Positions 1-7,124 are shown, numbered from the stretch's first letter. The stretch: DNA of 9,496 nucleotides from Candidatus Sediminicultor secundus (GCA_002849045.2 NCRO01000164.1:1-9496), one strand, 5' to 3'. Made by a program: numbers and translations. Notes: generated from the sequence alone by a model not told the origin.

Positions 1-7
1 TGTATAA

Positions 8-550
8 GTGCTAATAATAGATCCTGAAGGTTTAGAGTTAAACGAAACAGTTGTTTTTGTAAATAGAGTAAGTAAAGTTGTAAAAGGTGGAAGGAGATTT
101 GGTTTTTCCGCTATGGTCGTAGTGGGGAATGGTGAAGGGATAGTAGGCATAGGCTACGGAAAAGCTAAAGATGTTTCTGAGGCAATTAAAAAAGGGGCGT
201 CAAAAGCAAAAAAGAATTTAATAAAATTAAAAATAAAAAAAGGAACTATCCCTTATACGATTATAGGACGATATGGAGCTGCTGAGGTTTTTATGAAACC
301 AGCCTCTCCTGGAACCGGAGTTATTGCTGGCGGTTCTGTTCGAACAATATTAGAAGCAGCAGGATATCAAAATATTTTAACTAAGTCCTTAGGAAGCCAT
401 AATAATTTAAATATTGCCAAAGCTACTATGAATGCCCTTGTAAATTTAAAGAATCCAAAGGATGTAGCAAAATTAAGAGGAAAAAGTGTGGTGGAAATGT
501 ATAGCCAACACTTACAACCAAGGGAGGTAATAAGTAATGAAATTAAATAA
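8..550 (+). CDS. rpsE: 30S ribosomal protein S5 (uS5)
   Basis: Protein of the small subunit that helps set decoding accuracy and 30S assembly. The 180-residue length is slightly above the usual 160-170. The N-terminal double-stranded-RNA-binding fold is clear at about residues 14-75 ([17 protein letters not shown] at 24-40, then [17 protein letters not shown] at 47-63). The second, C-terminal fold spans about 100-160 ([23 protein letters not shown]). The usual Pro after GTGVIAGG is Ser110 here. The start is GTG at 8, directly after an in-frame TAA at 5-7 that may be the end of the preceding gene (rplR by synteny, not provable from seven bases). Its ribosome binding site lies outside the window. 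The 3' end overlaps rplO by 14 nt, so the usual rpmD gene is not between them. Family assignment is certain; the exact start is less so. Confidence 0.97.
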   Translation: MLIIDPEGLELNETVVFVNRVSKVVKGGRRFGFSAMVVVGNGEGIVGIGYGKAKDVSEAIKKGASKAKKNLIKLKIKKGTIPYTIIGRYGAAEVFMKPASPGTGVIAGGSVRTILEAAGYQNILTKSLGSHNNLNIAKATMNALVNLKNPKDVAKLRGKSVVEMYSQHLQPREVISNEIK

Positions 551-977
551 TTTGTGCCCGGCTCCCAAATCAACTAAAAAGCGCAAAAGAGTGGGCAGAG
601 GTTGTGGTTCAGGCCATGGTTTTACTTCCTGCCGAGGGGCAAACGGGCAAAATTCTCGCTCGGGAGGTGGGGTCAGGCCAGGCTTCGAAGGTGGTCAGAT
701 GCCTTTGTATAGAAGGGTACCCAAAAGGGGCTTTACCAATATATTTAAAAAAGATTATAGTATCGTAAATATAGGAAGATTAAATATATTTGAAGATGGT
801 GATATAGTTACCATGAAAGAATTAATTGATAAGGGAATTGTAAAAAAAGTAGGACATGGAGTAAAAATATTAGCCAAAGGTGGCTTAACTAAGAAATTAA
901 CCATAAAAGCAAATAAATTTAGCCAGAAGGCGATAAGCGAGATTGAATCAGCTGGTGGGAAGATAGAGGTGGTATAA
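537..977 (+). CDS. rplO: 50S ribosomal protein L15 (uL15)
   Basis: Large-subunit protein, a late assembly protein binding 23S rRNA. At 146 residues it has normal bacterial length. The Gly/Arg-rich N-terminal extension that penetrates the rRNA is present at about 18-70 (GRGCGSGHG at 20-28, [20 protein letters not shown] at 41-60, PKRGFTN at 62-68). The globular C-terminal part follows, with [15 protein letters not shown] at 109-123. The usual GRGxGSGxGKTxGRGHKGQ core reads with Cys23, Phe29, Ser31, Cys32, Ala35 and Asn36, so several normally basic or glycine positions are changed, and with Cys7 the protein has three cysteines. The ATG at 537 is preceded by a good ribosome binding site (GGGAGG at 522-527) inside the rpsE reading frame, implying translational coupling. 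The stop abuts the secY start. Confidence 0.97.
   Translation: MKLNNLCPAPKSTKKRKRVGRGCGSGHGFTSCRGANGQNSRSGGGVRPGFEGGQMPLYRRVPKRGFTNIFKKDYSIVNIGRLNIFEDGDIVTMKELIDKGIVKKVGHGVKILAKGGLTKKLTIKANKFSQKAISEIESAGGKIEVV
965..972 (+). promoter_or_regulatory. secY ribosome binding site inside rplO
   Basis: AGAGGTGG at 965-972 matches the Shine-Dalgarno core and sits 5 nt before the TTG at 978. This spacing, together with the zero-gap junction after the rplO stop (975-977), supports TTG 978 as the secY start. Confidence 0.6.
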
Positions 978-2246
978 TTGTTAGAAACATTTCGTAATAT
1001 ATTTAAAATTCCTGATTTAAAGAAAAGATTACTTTTTACCCTGGGAATGTTAGTTGTGGTTAGACTGGGGAGTCACCTACCTTTACCAGGTATAGATAAA
1101 GAAGCAATGGCTAATCTATTTGCTCAAGGAGGAATATTAGGTTTTTTTGATCTTTTCGCTGGAGGAGCATTAAGTCGTTTTTCTGTTTTTGCTTTAGGGA
1201 TTATGCCCTATATTAATGCTTCTATTATTATGAATCTTTTAACTGCAGTAGTCCCTACTTTAGAACAATGGGCCAAAGAAGGGGAAGAAGGCAGGGCTAA
1301 AATCACCAAAATTACTCGTTATGCAACAGTATTTTTAGCTATTATTCAGGCTTTCGGGATAAGTGTTTGGCTGCAAAATATGGGGGTATTAATGATTTCA
1401 GGATTTGGTTTCAGGTTCTTATTGTTAATTACTCTTACCGCTGGAACTTGCTTTTTAATGTGGTTAGGTGAACAGATTACCGATTTTGGCATTGGCAATG
1501 GTATTTCCATAATTATTTTTGGTGGAATTATTGCCAGAATTCCTTCCCAGATTGTACAAACCTTTAAACTTTTGCAAGTTGGAGAAATAGGAATTTTGCC
1601 ATTAACGAGTTTACTCTTAATTTCTGTAGTTGTTATTGGAGGGGTTATTGCTATTCAAAAGGGTCAGAGAAGAATACCAGTTCAGTACGCAAAAAGAGTG
1701 ATAGGACGTAGAATGTATGGTGGGCAAGGGACACATATTCCCTTACGTGTAAATCAAGCTGGAGTTATTCCGATAATATTTGCCTCTGCAATATTACTTT
1801 TTCCCGCCACTATTGCACAATTTTTTCAGAATTTAGCTTTTATGAAAAGTATGTCCGAGGCTCTTTCACCGGGGCAGCCATTATATCTAATTTTGTATGC
1901 CGTATTAATTATAGTGTTTACTTACTTTTATACAGCAATTACCTTCAATCCTGCCAATATGGCGGACAATATGAAAAAATATGGAGGTTTTATCCCCGGG
2001 ATAAGACCAGGGAAAAATACTACTGTCTATATTGATCATATAATGACTCGAATTACACTAAGTGGTGCGTTATTCTTAGCTGTAATTGCTATTCTACCTA
2101 ATATTTTAATAAAAATTACTGGTATTACTACTTTCTATTTCGGAGGAACATCTTTGTTAATTATGGTGGGAGTCGCTTTAGAAACCGTCCAACAAATTGA
2201 ATCACATATGTTAATGAGACATTATGAAGGATTTATTAAGAAATAG
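978..2246 (+). CDS. secY: Preprotein translocase subunit SecY
   Basis: Channel-forming subunit of the SecYEG translocon in the cytoplasmic membrane; exports unfolded preproteins and inserts membrane proteins. It has 422 residues, within the normal range, with about ten hydrophobic segments. Recognisable landmarks are the plug/TM2 region (GFFDLFAGGALSRFSVFALG at 55-74, then IMPYINASIIMNLL at 75-88), GEQITDFGIGNGISIIIF at 164-181, the cytoplasmic loop QRRIPVQYAKR at 230-240, and the functionally important C5 loop (NPANMADNMKKYGGFIPG at 324-341 with RPG at 343-345, whose Arg corresponds to the critical loop arginine in E. coli SecY). The C-terminus RHYEGFIKK is typical. The start is TTG, directly after the rplO stop. 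It is followed by a 210-nt repeat-bearing spacer before adk, with no obvious terminator. Confidence 0.98.
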   Translation: MLETFRNIFKIPDLKKRLLFTLGMLVVVRLGSHLPLPGIDKEAMANLFAQGGILGFFDLFAGGALSRFSVFALGIMPYINASIIMNLLTAVVPTLEQWAKEGEEGRAKITKITRYATVFLAIIQAFGISVWLQNMGVLMISGFGFRFLLLITLTAGTCFLMWLGEQITDFGIGNGISIIIFGGIIARIPSQIVQTFKLLQVGEIGILPLTSLLLISVVVIGGVIAIQKGQRRIPVQYAKRVIGRRMYGGQGTHIPLRVNQAGVIPIIFASAILLFPATIAQFFQNLAFMKSMSEALSPGQPLYLILYAVLIIVFTYFYTAITFNPANMADNMKKYGGFIPGIRPGKNTTVYIDHIMTRITLSGALFLAVIAILPNILIKITGITTFYFGGTSLLIMVGVALETVQQIESHMLMRHYEGFIKK

Positions 2247-2456
2247 TTTTATAGACTAATTTGATTCGTTAGCTTATTAGTTACCTGATTAGCTGGTTAA
2301 GGAAAAAAAGTAAAAAGTCAGAATATAGAAATAGATTCTCTTTATCTAAATCTAAAAACTGTAAACCGATAACTGAAAACCTGTATTTAATGCTAACGAT
2401 TATTCACTAGCGACTAATAAAAGCAGGATAGTTGACTTAAAAAGAAAGGGAAAGTT
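2247..2456 (+). repeat. Repeat-bearing spacer between secY and adk
   Basis: No coding potential is seen. Four short repeat-like blocks occur. First, TTAGCTGGTTAA at 2289-2300, which recurs as TTAGCCGGTTAA at 5344-5355. Second, a small imperfect hairpin at 2320-2339 with arms AGAATATA and TAGATTCT and a GAAA loop. Third, two related half-units, AACTGTAAACC and AACTGAAAACC, within 2355-2383. Fourth, TATTCACTAGCGACTAA at 2401-2417, which matches the reverse complement of 5283-5299 at 16 of 17 positions. The adk ribosome binding site (AAAGGGA region, 2446-2452) is weak. No convincing terminator or promoter is seen. Confidence 0.65.
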
Positions 2457-3107
2457 ATGAGATTAATCTTGTTAGGTCCTCCAGGTGGGGGGAAAGGAAC
2501 AGTAGCAAAAAGGTTGCAAGCGGAATTCAATATTCCGGTAATTTCAACAGGAGTAATCTTAAGAGAAACACTAGATAAAAAGAATAAGCTGGGTATAGAA
2601 GTTGAGAATATTATGAGTAAAGGAGGCTTAGTGCCTGACAATATTATTCTGGAAATAATAAAAGAAAGAATAAAGCAGGAAGATTGTAAAAATGGTTATA
2701 TCTTTGATGGCTTTCCCCGAAATATCGAACAGGCGAATTCATTAGATAAATTAAATAAAGAGCTCAATGAATATATTGATTATGTATTTTACTTTGAGAT
2801 ACCTTTTCCTGCAATAATAAAAAGGTTATCTGATCGTAGGGTATGTAAAAAATGTAGCACTAATTATAATTTGTCATTTAATCCTCCCAAAAAAGATAAT
2901 ACGTGTGATCTTTGCGGCGGAGAGTTGTATCAACGAGAGGATGATAAAAAGGAGACCATAAAGAATAGATTGAAAGTATTTGCTAAACAAACCTTACCTT
3001 TAAAAAAATATTATAAAGAAAAAAAATTACTAAAGGTGATAGATGCTAATTTAAGTAAAAATGCTTTTTTAGCGATCAAGAAAGTTTTACGAGGAACGCA
3101 TAAATAG
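2457..3107 (+). CDS. adk: Adenylate kinase, zinc-lid type
   Basis: Cytosolic enzyme interconverting ATP + AMP and 2 ADP, balancing adenylate pools. Its 216 residues match the long (large-lid) bacterial form. The P-loop is GPPGGGKGT at 7-15. AMP-site landmarks are Thr31, Arg36, FDGFPR at 83-88 with Arg88, and Gln92. The lid carries two CxxC pairs, Cys130/Cys133 and Cys150/Cys153, the known structural zinc site of Gram-positive-type adenylate kinases. Lid residues QREDD (159-163) and Arg171 are present. Oddities: the near-invariant STGDMLR reads STGVILR, so Asp33 is replaced by Val, and Gln after the P-loop Thr is Val16. ATG 2457 is the only good start. It lies between secY and map as in many Gram-positive spc operons; the stop is 4 nt before map. 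Confidence 0.97.
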   Translation: MRLILLGPPGGGKGTVAKRLQAEFNIPVISTGVILRETLDKKNKLGIEVENIMSKGGLVPDNIILEIIKERIKQEDCKNGYIFDGFPRNIEQANSLDKLNKELNEYIDYVFYFEIPFPAIIKRLSDRRVCKKCSTNYNLSFNPPKKDNTCDLCGGELYQREDDKKETIKNRLKVFAKQTLPLKKYYKEKKLLKVIDANLSKNAFLAIKKVLRGTHK

Positions 3108-3111
3108 ATTA

Positions 3112-3870
3112 ATGGTAATTTTAAAGTCTCCCGAAGAAATTAAACGCATAAGAAAGAGTTGCAAATTAGCAGCAAGCGCCTTAAATAAAATATTAGAAAA
3201 TATAAAAGAGGGAATTACTACTTTAGAGTTAGATAGGATTGCTGAGGATTATATAATAAAACATGGAGCAAAACCTGCATTTAAAGGTTATAGAATAGAA
3301 AAAAATAAATTCCAACATTCTATATGTATTTCTATAAACGAAGAAGTAGTTCACGGTATTCCTGGAAGGAGAAGATTGAGAGAAGGGGATATTGTAAGTA
3401 TAGACATTGGAACAAATTTAGAAGGTTACTATGGGGATACTGCGATTACAGTTCCCGTAGGAAGAATAGGGTTAAAAGAACTAAAACTTTTAGAAGTAAC
3501 CAAAAAATCTTTGTTTAAAGGTATAGAGAAAACCATTATAGGTAACAGATTAGGTGATATTTCTTTTGCCATCCAGGAAACAGTAGAAAGATCACATTTT
3601 TCTGTAGTAAGAGAATATGTAGGCCACGGAGTGGGTTGTTATTTGCACGAAGAACCACAAATACCTAATTATGGTGTTTCTCATACTGGTTTAAGGTTGG
3701 AAGAGGGGATGGTGTTAGCACTTGAACCTATGGTAAATGTGGGCGGTTATAAAACAAGACTTTGTGATAATGGATGGACAGTTGTGACAGAAGACGGAAG
3801 CTGGTCAGCACATTTTGAACATTCTATAGCAATAACTGCAGATGGTAACGAGATATTAACTACTCTTTAA
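3112..3870 (+). CDS. map: Methionine aminopeptidase, type I
   Basis: Removes the initiator methionine from nascent proteins at the ribosome exit. The 252 residues and lack of an insert fit the bacterial type I (class Ia) form without an N-terminal zinc extension. All five dinuclear metal ligands of the pita-bread fold are visible: Asp98 (SIDIG), Asp109 (YYGDTA), His172 (VGHGVG), Glu205 (LALEPM) and Glu236 (HFEHSI). The substrate-site His81 is in VVHGIPG, and His179 is in YLHEEP. ATG 3112 lies 4 nt after the adk stop. The nearest purine-rich block, GAGGA at 3091-3095, is rather far away, so coupling to adk translation is likely. About 66 nt separate it from infA. Confidence 0.97.
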   Translation: MVILKSPEEIKRIRKSCKLAASALNKILENIKEGITTLELDRIAEDYIIKHGAKPAFKGYRIEKNKFQHSICISINEEVVHGIPGRRRLREGDIVSIDIGTNLEGYYGDTAITVPVGRIGLKELKLLEVTKKSLFKGIEKTIIGNRLGDISFAIQETVERSHFSVVREYVGHGVGCYLHEEPQIPNYGVSHTGLRLEEGMVLALEPMVNVGGYKTRLCDNGWTVVTEDGSWSAHFEHSIAITADGNEILTTL

Positions 3871-3920
3871 ATAAATTAGTGGCTTGTAAATGATTTAATG
3901 GTTTAAGTGAAAATAATTTA

Positions 3921-3928
3921 GGCGGAGG
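3921..3928 (+). promoter_or_regulatory. infA ribosome binding site deciding the start
   Basis: GGCGGAGG at 3921-3928 lies 8 nt before ATG 3937 and 5 nt before an in-frame TTG at 3934. The ATG gives the canonical MAKE N-terminus of IF-1, so ATG 3937 is preferred. Confidence 0.65.
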
Positions 3929-3936
3929 AATAATTG

Positions 3937-4152
3937 ATGGCGAAAGAGAAGTGTATAGAAATGCAAGGAAAAGTTATTCAGTCCTTACCAAATGCTACAT
4001 TTCGGGTTGAACTGGAAAATGGTTTTGAAATATTAGCCCATATTTCAGGTAAAATAAGGATGCATTTTATTAGAATCTTACCCGGAGACAGAGTAAAGGT
4101 TGAAATATCACCTTATGATTTAACCCAGGGCAGAATTGTATATAGATTATAA
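3937..4152 (+). CDS. infA: Translation initiation factor IF-1
   Basis: Small OB-fold factor that binds the 30S A site and assists IF-2 and IF-3 during initiation. With the ATG start it has 71 residues, the standard length. Diagnostic segments are [19 protein letters not shown] at 11-29, [20 protein letters not shown] at 32-51 and [15 protein letters not shown] at 57-71, nearly the family consensus. An in-frame TTG one codon upstream (3934) is a less likely start. Position between map and rpmJ is the classical Gram-positive arrangement. Cys6 replaces the usual small or acidic residue near the N-terminus. It is followed by an unusual spacer with a long inverted repeat. Confidence 0.98.
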   Translation: MAKEKCIEMQGKVIQSLPNATFRVELENGFEILAHISGKIRMHFIRILPGDRVKVEISPYDLTQGRIVYRL

Positions 4153-4154
4153 AT

Positions 4155-4317
4155 CAGTATATTGTATATCGTATTTCGTATATCGTATCAGACAGAGAGT
4201 TTTTAATATATGATTTATGATATATGACATACGAGAATCGCGTTTAAAAGATATTGTTATTATGAATTATATAAAATGGTATTTTACGATATACTATATA
4301 CGAAATACGATATACTG
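4155..4317. repeat. Long AT-rich inverted repeat in infA-rpmJ spacer
   Basis: TATATCGTATTTCGTATAT at 4165-4183 is the exact reverse complement of 4296-4314 (19 of 19). Both arms have flanking matches: CAG at 4155-4157 against CTG at 4315-4317, plus further TAT/CGTAT units. The arms are themselves built of repeated CGTAT and TATAT words. The 112-nt interior has another word-like repeat (TATATGATTTATGATATATG from about 4207). In RNA this could fold into one long hairpin between infA and rpmJ. It has no T-tract at the 3' foot, so it does not look like a standard terminator. It has no coding capacity and no target-site duplication that I can recognise. Confidence 0.75.
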
Positions 4318-4337
4318 TTTACGGAGGAAGGAAATAA

Positions 4338-4454
4338 ATGAAAGTAAGATCATCAGTCAAAAAAATGTGTACAAAATGTAAAATAATAAAAAGAAAAGGC
4401 AAAATAAGAATAATTTGTAATAATCCAAAGCATAAACAAAGACAGGGGAAATAA
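4338..4454 (+). CDS. rpmJ: 50S ribosomal protein L36 (bL36), zinc form
   Basis: A 38-codon gene, the usual bL36 size. The protein starts [17 protein letters not shown] and ends KHKQRQGK. Cys11, Cys14, Cys27 and His32 form the CxxC...CxxxxH zinc ribbon of the C+ type L36, which sits at the interface of 23S rRNA domains in the large subunit. The ATG at 4338 is preceded by GGAGG at 4323-4327. The position between infA and rpsM is canonical. The stop TAA at 4452-4454 is 24 nt before rpsM. Very lysine- and arginine-rich, as expected. Family assignment is secure despite the short length. Confidence 0.97.
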   Translation: MKVRSSVKKMCTKCKIIKRKGKIRIICNNPKHKQRQGK

Positions 4455-4478
4455 TTTTAAAGGAGGATGTATTAAGAT

Positions 4479-4856
4479 ATGGCAAGAATAGCTGGAGTAG
4501 ATTTACCGAGAAATAAGAGAATAGAATATGCTTTAACTTATATTTATGGAATTGGTATCACCAGTTCTCGTTCCATATTAAAAGAATCAAAAGTTAATTT
4601 GGATACCAGGGCGAAAGATTTAACAGAAGAAGAGATAAATAAGGTAAAGGTAATTATTGATAAAAATTATAAAGTAGAAGGAGAATGTAGAAGCGAAGTT
4701 ACCACCTCTATAAAGAGGCTTATGGATATAGGTTCATATAGGGGTCTAAGGCATCGAAAGGGACTGACCGTGAGAGGTCAAAGAACTAAAACTAATGCGA
4801 GAACCAGAAAAGGACCCAAGAAAACAGTAGGAGCAAGAAAAAAGAAAAGTATGTAA
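4479..4856 (+). CDS. rpsM: 30S ribosomal protein S13 (uS13)
   Basis: Head protein of the small subunit that contacts tRNA and the inter-subunit bridge to L5. Its 125 residues are typical. The start [20 protein letters not shown] (1-20), YIYGIG (21-26), [19 protein letters not shown] (78-96) and [19 protein letters not shown] (98-116) are family signatures. The helix-two-turns-helix body is followed by the basic tail that reaches the P site. The usual Pro before VRGQRT is Thr97. A perfect AGGAGG at 4461-4466 precedes ATG 4479. Only 24 nt separate it from rpmJ, so there is no room for an E. coli-style alpha-operon leader pseudoknot directly in front of rpsM. Confidence 0.98.
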   Translation: MARIAGVDLPRNKRIEYALTYIYGIGITSSRSILKESKVNLDTRAKDLTEEEINKVKVIIDKNYKVEGECRSEVTTSIKRLMDIGSYRGLRHRKGLTVRGQRTKTNARTRKGPKKTVGARKKKSM

Positions 4857-4885
4857 TATCATCAGAGATGGAAAGGAGAATTTAA

Positions 4886-5281
4886 TTGGCTGATAAGAAA
4901 AAAACAAAGAAAACCAAGAAGAAAATAAAAAGAAATATAGTTTTAGGGGTAGTTCACATCAAATCTACTTTTAACAATACCATAGTTACCATTACAGATG
5001 GAGACGGAAATGTAATTGCTTGGTCTAGTGCAGGGAGTATGGGTTATAAAGGAAGTAAAAAGAGTACGTCTTTTGCTGCTCAAATGACCGCTGAAGCTGT
5101 GGCTAAAAAAGCTATGGATCAAGGATTAAAAGAAGTGGATGTATTGGTAAAAGGCCCTGGCCCAGGGCGAGAAACAGCAATTAGATCTTTACAAGCAGTA
5201 GGTTTAAAAGTTAATATGATTAAGGATGTCACCCCAATTCCACATAACGGTTGCAGGCCCCCAAAACAAAGAAGGATATAA
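4886..5281 (+). CDS. rpsK: 30S ribosomal protein S11 (uS11)
   Basis: Platform protein of the small subunit near the mRNA exit and E site. It has 131 residues, with a lysine-rich N-terminal extension (about residues 4-16). Family signatures are [15 protein letters not shown] at 24-38, [17 protein letters not shown] at 45-61, [19 protein letters not shown] at 89-107 and [17 protein letters not shown] at 114-130. The start is TTG at 4886, preceded by AAAGGAG at 4872-4878; no ATG in frame would give a complete N-terminus. It is followed by a 201-nt spacer rich in repeats before rpsD, in contrast to the tight junction with rpsM. Confidence 0.98.
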   Translation: MADKKKTKKTKKKIKRNIVLGVVHIKSTFNNTIVTITDGDGNVIAWSSAGSMGYKGSKKSTSFAAQMTAEAVAKKAMDQGLKEVDVLVKGPGPGRETAIRSLQAVGLKVNMIKDVTPIPHNGCRPPKQRRI

Positions 5282-5282
5282 A

Positions 5283-5424
5283 TTAGTCGTTAGTGAATAG
5301 TGAATAGTAGTTAGTTTCAAATATAAAATGCAAGATAAATTAGTTAGCCGGTTAATGGTTGATTAGTAAATGAATTATTAGTATTAAACTAGCTAATTAG
5401 TTAACTATTGAACCAGTTAACCAA
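5283..5424. repeat. Degenerate repeats and imperfect inverted repeat before rpsD
   Basis: The rpsK-rpsD spacer (5282-5482) holds no gene. It begins with TTAGTCGTTAGTGAATA at 5283-5299, the inverse of 2401-2417 with one mismatch, followed by a second AGTGAAT unit (tandem copies at 5292-5298 and 5299-5305). Next comes TTAGCCGGTTAA at 5344-5355, shared with the secY-adk spacer. GGTTAATGGTTGATTAGT at 5350-5367 is complementary, with one indel and two mismatches, to 5404-5422, giving an imperfect hairpin with a loop of about 36 nt. The remainder up to the rpsD ribosome binding site (GAGGAGG, 5464-5470) is plain AT-rich sequence. Because S4 is the alpha-operon autoregulator in several bacteria, a leader role is conceivable, but nothing here resembles a known S4 site. 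Confidence 0.65.
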
Positions 5425-5482
5425 TTTAAATTGAAATTTTCCATTATAAAGTTTTAAGAAACTGAGGAGGTTTTTATTATAT

Positions 5483-6115
5483 ATGGCAAGATATACAGGG
5501 GCGGTATGTAAATTGTGCCGCAGAGAAACAGTGAAATTATTTTTAAAAGGAGATAGGTGTTATTCTGATAAATGTCCAATAGAAAAAGGTGCTTCGTTAC
5601 CTGGTAAAAATGCAAAAAAGACAAGGATAAGAAAATTATCTACCTATGGCGTAAGATTAAGAGAAAAACAGAAACTTAGAAAGTATTATGGATTGTTGGA
5701 AAAGCAATTCAAAAATCTTTTTAAAAAAGCTGAAAAGAAAAAAGGCGTTACCGGAGAAAATTTCTTGGAATTACTAGAGAGAAGATTGGATAATATAGTT
5801 TATCGATTTGGTATAACTAAATCAAGAGCCCACGCTCGACAATTGGTCCTGCATTCACATATACTAGTTAATGGAAAAAAAGTGAATATACCCTCTTATC
5901 AAGTTGATATCAATGATGAGATTAAGATCAAAGAAAAGAGCGGGAATATCGAAAATATTAAAGAAATTAAAGAAGGGAAGATAGAGGTCAGTATTCCCTC
6001 CTGGTTGGAGTTTGATTTTGAGAAATTAAAAGGAAAGATAATAAAATTTCCTTCTAAAGAAGAATTAAATTTACCGGTAGAGGAAAAATTGGTAGTTGAA
6101 TATTATTCTCGTTAA
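5483..6115 (+). CDS. rpsD: 30S ribosomal protein S4 (uS4), zinc form
   Basis: Primary 16S rRNA-binding assembly protein and, in several bacteria, the autoregulator of the alpha operon. It has 210 residues. The N-terminal zinc ribbon is intact: Cys9, Cys12, Cys26 and Cys31 (CxxC-x13-CxxxxC), so this is the C+ form. The KLSTYGVRLREKQKLRKYYG block at 51-70 is diagnostic. The S4 RNA-binding fold spans about 97-158 (LLERRLDNIVYRFGITKSRA at 97-116, HILVNGKKVNIPSYQV at 126-141). The C-terminus PVEEKLVVEYYSR is normal. About 155-170 is a lysine/glutamate-rich variable insertion. ATG 5483 has GAGGAGG 12 nt upstream. It lies 36 nt before rpoA. Confidence 0.98.
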   Translation: MARYTGAVCKLCRRETVKLFLKGDRCYSDKCPIEKGASLPGKNAKKTRIRKLSTYGVRLREKQKLRKYYGLLEKQFKNLFKKAEKKKGVTGENFLELLERRLDNIVYRFGITKSRAHARQLVLHSHILVNGKKVNIPSYQVDINDEIKIKEKSGNIENIKEIKEGKIEVSIPSWLEFDFEKLKGKIIKFPSKEELNLPVEEKLVVEYYSR

Positions 6116-6151
6116 TATTTTTGGGTTTCCTATACCTAAAGAAGGAGAGCA

Positions 6152-7123
6152 TTGAAGGTGATGGATATTAATAATATAAAAATTAAAGTGGAAGATTTAT
6201 CAGATAATTATGGCAAGTTTATCATAGAACCATTGGAAAAAGGTTATGGTGTTACTTTAGGCAATTCTCTTAGAAGAACTTTACTGTCTTCTATGTGGGG
6301 AGCGGCCGCAACTGCTATTAGAATTGAAGGAATTACCCACGAGTTTGATACTATTCCAGGGGTCAAAGAAGATGCAATTGAAATAATTTTAAATATTAAA
6401 GAATTGGTAGTTAAAATGTTTGCCGATGACCCGCAGATTTTAAAATTAAAGGTAAAAGGCAAAAAAAAAGTGACTGCAGCAGATATAACTCCCAACATTA
6501 ATGTAGAGATACTTAATCCTGGCTTAACGATAGCTACCTTAAATAAAGATGCCAAACTAGATATGGAGATAGTTGTGGAAAAAGGGATGGGTTACTTTTT
6601 CGCTGAAAAAAATAAAAAATCGGGTCAATCAGTGGATACCATCTTTATTGATTCTTTTTTTTCACCTGTTACGAAAGTAAGCTATGATGTGGAAACTGCC
6701 AGCCTGAGTCAATTTTCTAATTATGATAAATTAACCTTGGAAATATTTACCAATAAAAGCATTTTACCTGATGAAGCTTTGAGTAAATCAGCGAATATAT
6801 TGATTAAATATTTGAAAGTATTTACTAAGTTTTCTCCCGAAGATGTTGAATTGGAGGGTGAACCTATATCAGAAGAAGAAAAAGAAAGGAGCGAAAAAGA
6901 AAAAATCTTAAATAAAACCATTGAAGAACTAGATTTTTCAGTTCGCTCATATAATTGCCTAAAAAAATCTAATGTGAATACATTGAGAGATTTAGTTGAA
7001 TACTCTCCGATGGAGATTATAAAGATAAAGAATTTAGGGAAGAAATCTTTAGATGAAATAAAAGAGAAAATAACTAAATATGGATTTGTCTTAGGTGAAA
7101 AAATGCAACAGGAGGATTTTTAG
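6152..7123 (+). CDS. rpoA: DNA-directed RNA polymerase alpha subunit
   Basis: Scaffold subunit of RNA polymerase: the N-terminal domain dimerises and recruits beta and beta', and the C-terminal domain binds UP elements and activators. It has 323 residues, a normal length. The N-terminal domain is clear at about 18-232 (DNYGKFIIEPLEKGYGVTLG at 18-37, NSLRRTLLSSMWGAA at 38-52, HEFDTIPGVKEDAIEIILN at 63-81). A charged linker runs from about 236 to 254. The C-terminal domain is at about 258-316, with SVRSYNCLKK at 263-272 containing the DNA-binding Arg265 equivalent and KNLGKKSLDEIKEK at 293-306. Start choice is ambiguous: TTG 6152 (4 nt after AAGGAG), GTG 6158 or ATG 6161; the difference is at most three residues. 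The last codons contain the rplQ ribosome binding site. Confidence 0.98.
   Translation: MKVMDINNIKIKVEDLSDNYGKFIIEPLEKGYGVTLGNSLRRTLLSSMWGAAATAIRIEGITHEFDTIPGVKEDAIEIILNIKELVVKMFADDPQILKLKVKGKKKVTAADITPNINVEILNPGLTIATLNKDAKLDMEIVVEKGMGYFFAEKNKKSGQSVDTIFIDSFFSPVTKVSYDVETASLSQFSNYDKLTLEIFTNKSILPDEALSKSANILIKYLKVFTKFSPEDVELEGEPISEEEKERSEKEKILNKTIEELDFSVRSYNCLKKSNVNTLRDLVEYSPMEIIKIKNLGKKSLDEIKEKITKYGFVLGEKMQQEDF
7111..7115 (+). promoter_or_regulatory. rplQ ribosome binding site within rpoA
   Basis: GGAGG at 7111-7115 lies in the final codons of rpoA, 9 nt before ATG 7125. It fixes the L17 start at MRHKKLKG; a GTG at 7095 in the same frame would add ten non-conserved residues and is rejected. Coupled translation of rpoA and rplQ is likely. 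Confidence 0.75.
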
Positions 7124-7124
7124 G

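Noticed and set aside
1..7. Possible end of rplR (in-frame TAA at 5-7 directly before rpsE)
   Set aside because: Seven bases cannot identify a gene; only synteny suggests it.
2432..2460. TTGACT as -35 box of a promoter for adk
   Set aside because: A -10 box at normal spacing would fall on the adk start codon (TTATGA), and the match is poor.
2414..2641. Antisense open frame opposite adk, and similar ones opposite rpsE/rplO (367-573) and rpoA (6244-6555, 6721-6921)
   Set aside because: These are shadows of strongly conserved sense genes, with no recognisable protein family or ribosome binding site.
3324..3518. Alternative-frame open reading frame inside map
   Set aside because: It is fully contained in a gene with all catalytic residues intact, and its product is low-complexity basic sequence.
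4283..4311. TTTACG/TACGAT as a promoter for rpmJ
   Set aside because: The match is only 4 of 6 in each box and lies wholly inside low-complexity repeat arms, where such matches are expected by chance.
4155..4317. Rho-independent terminator splitting the operon before rpmJ
   Set aside because: There is no G/C-rich stem near the 3' foot and no T-tract; the sequence continues directly to the rpmJ ribosome binding site.
7095..7124. GTG 7095 as the rplQ start
   Set aside because: The ten added residues are not conserved and overlap rpoA; ATG 7125 has a good ribosome binding site and gives the canonical L17 N-terminus.
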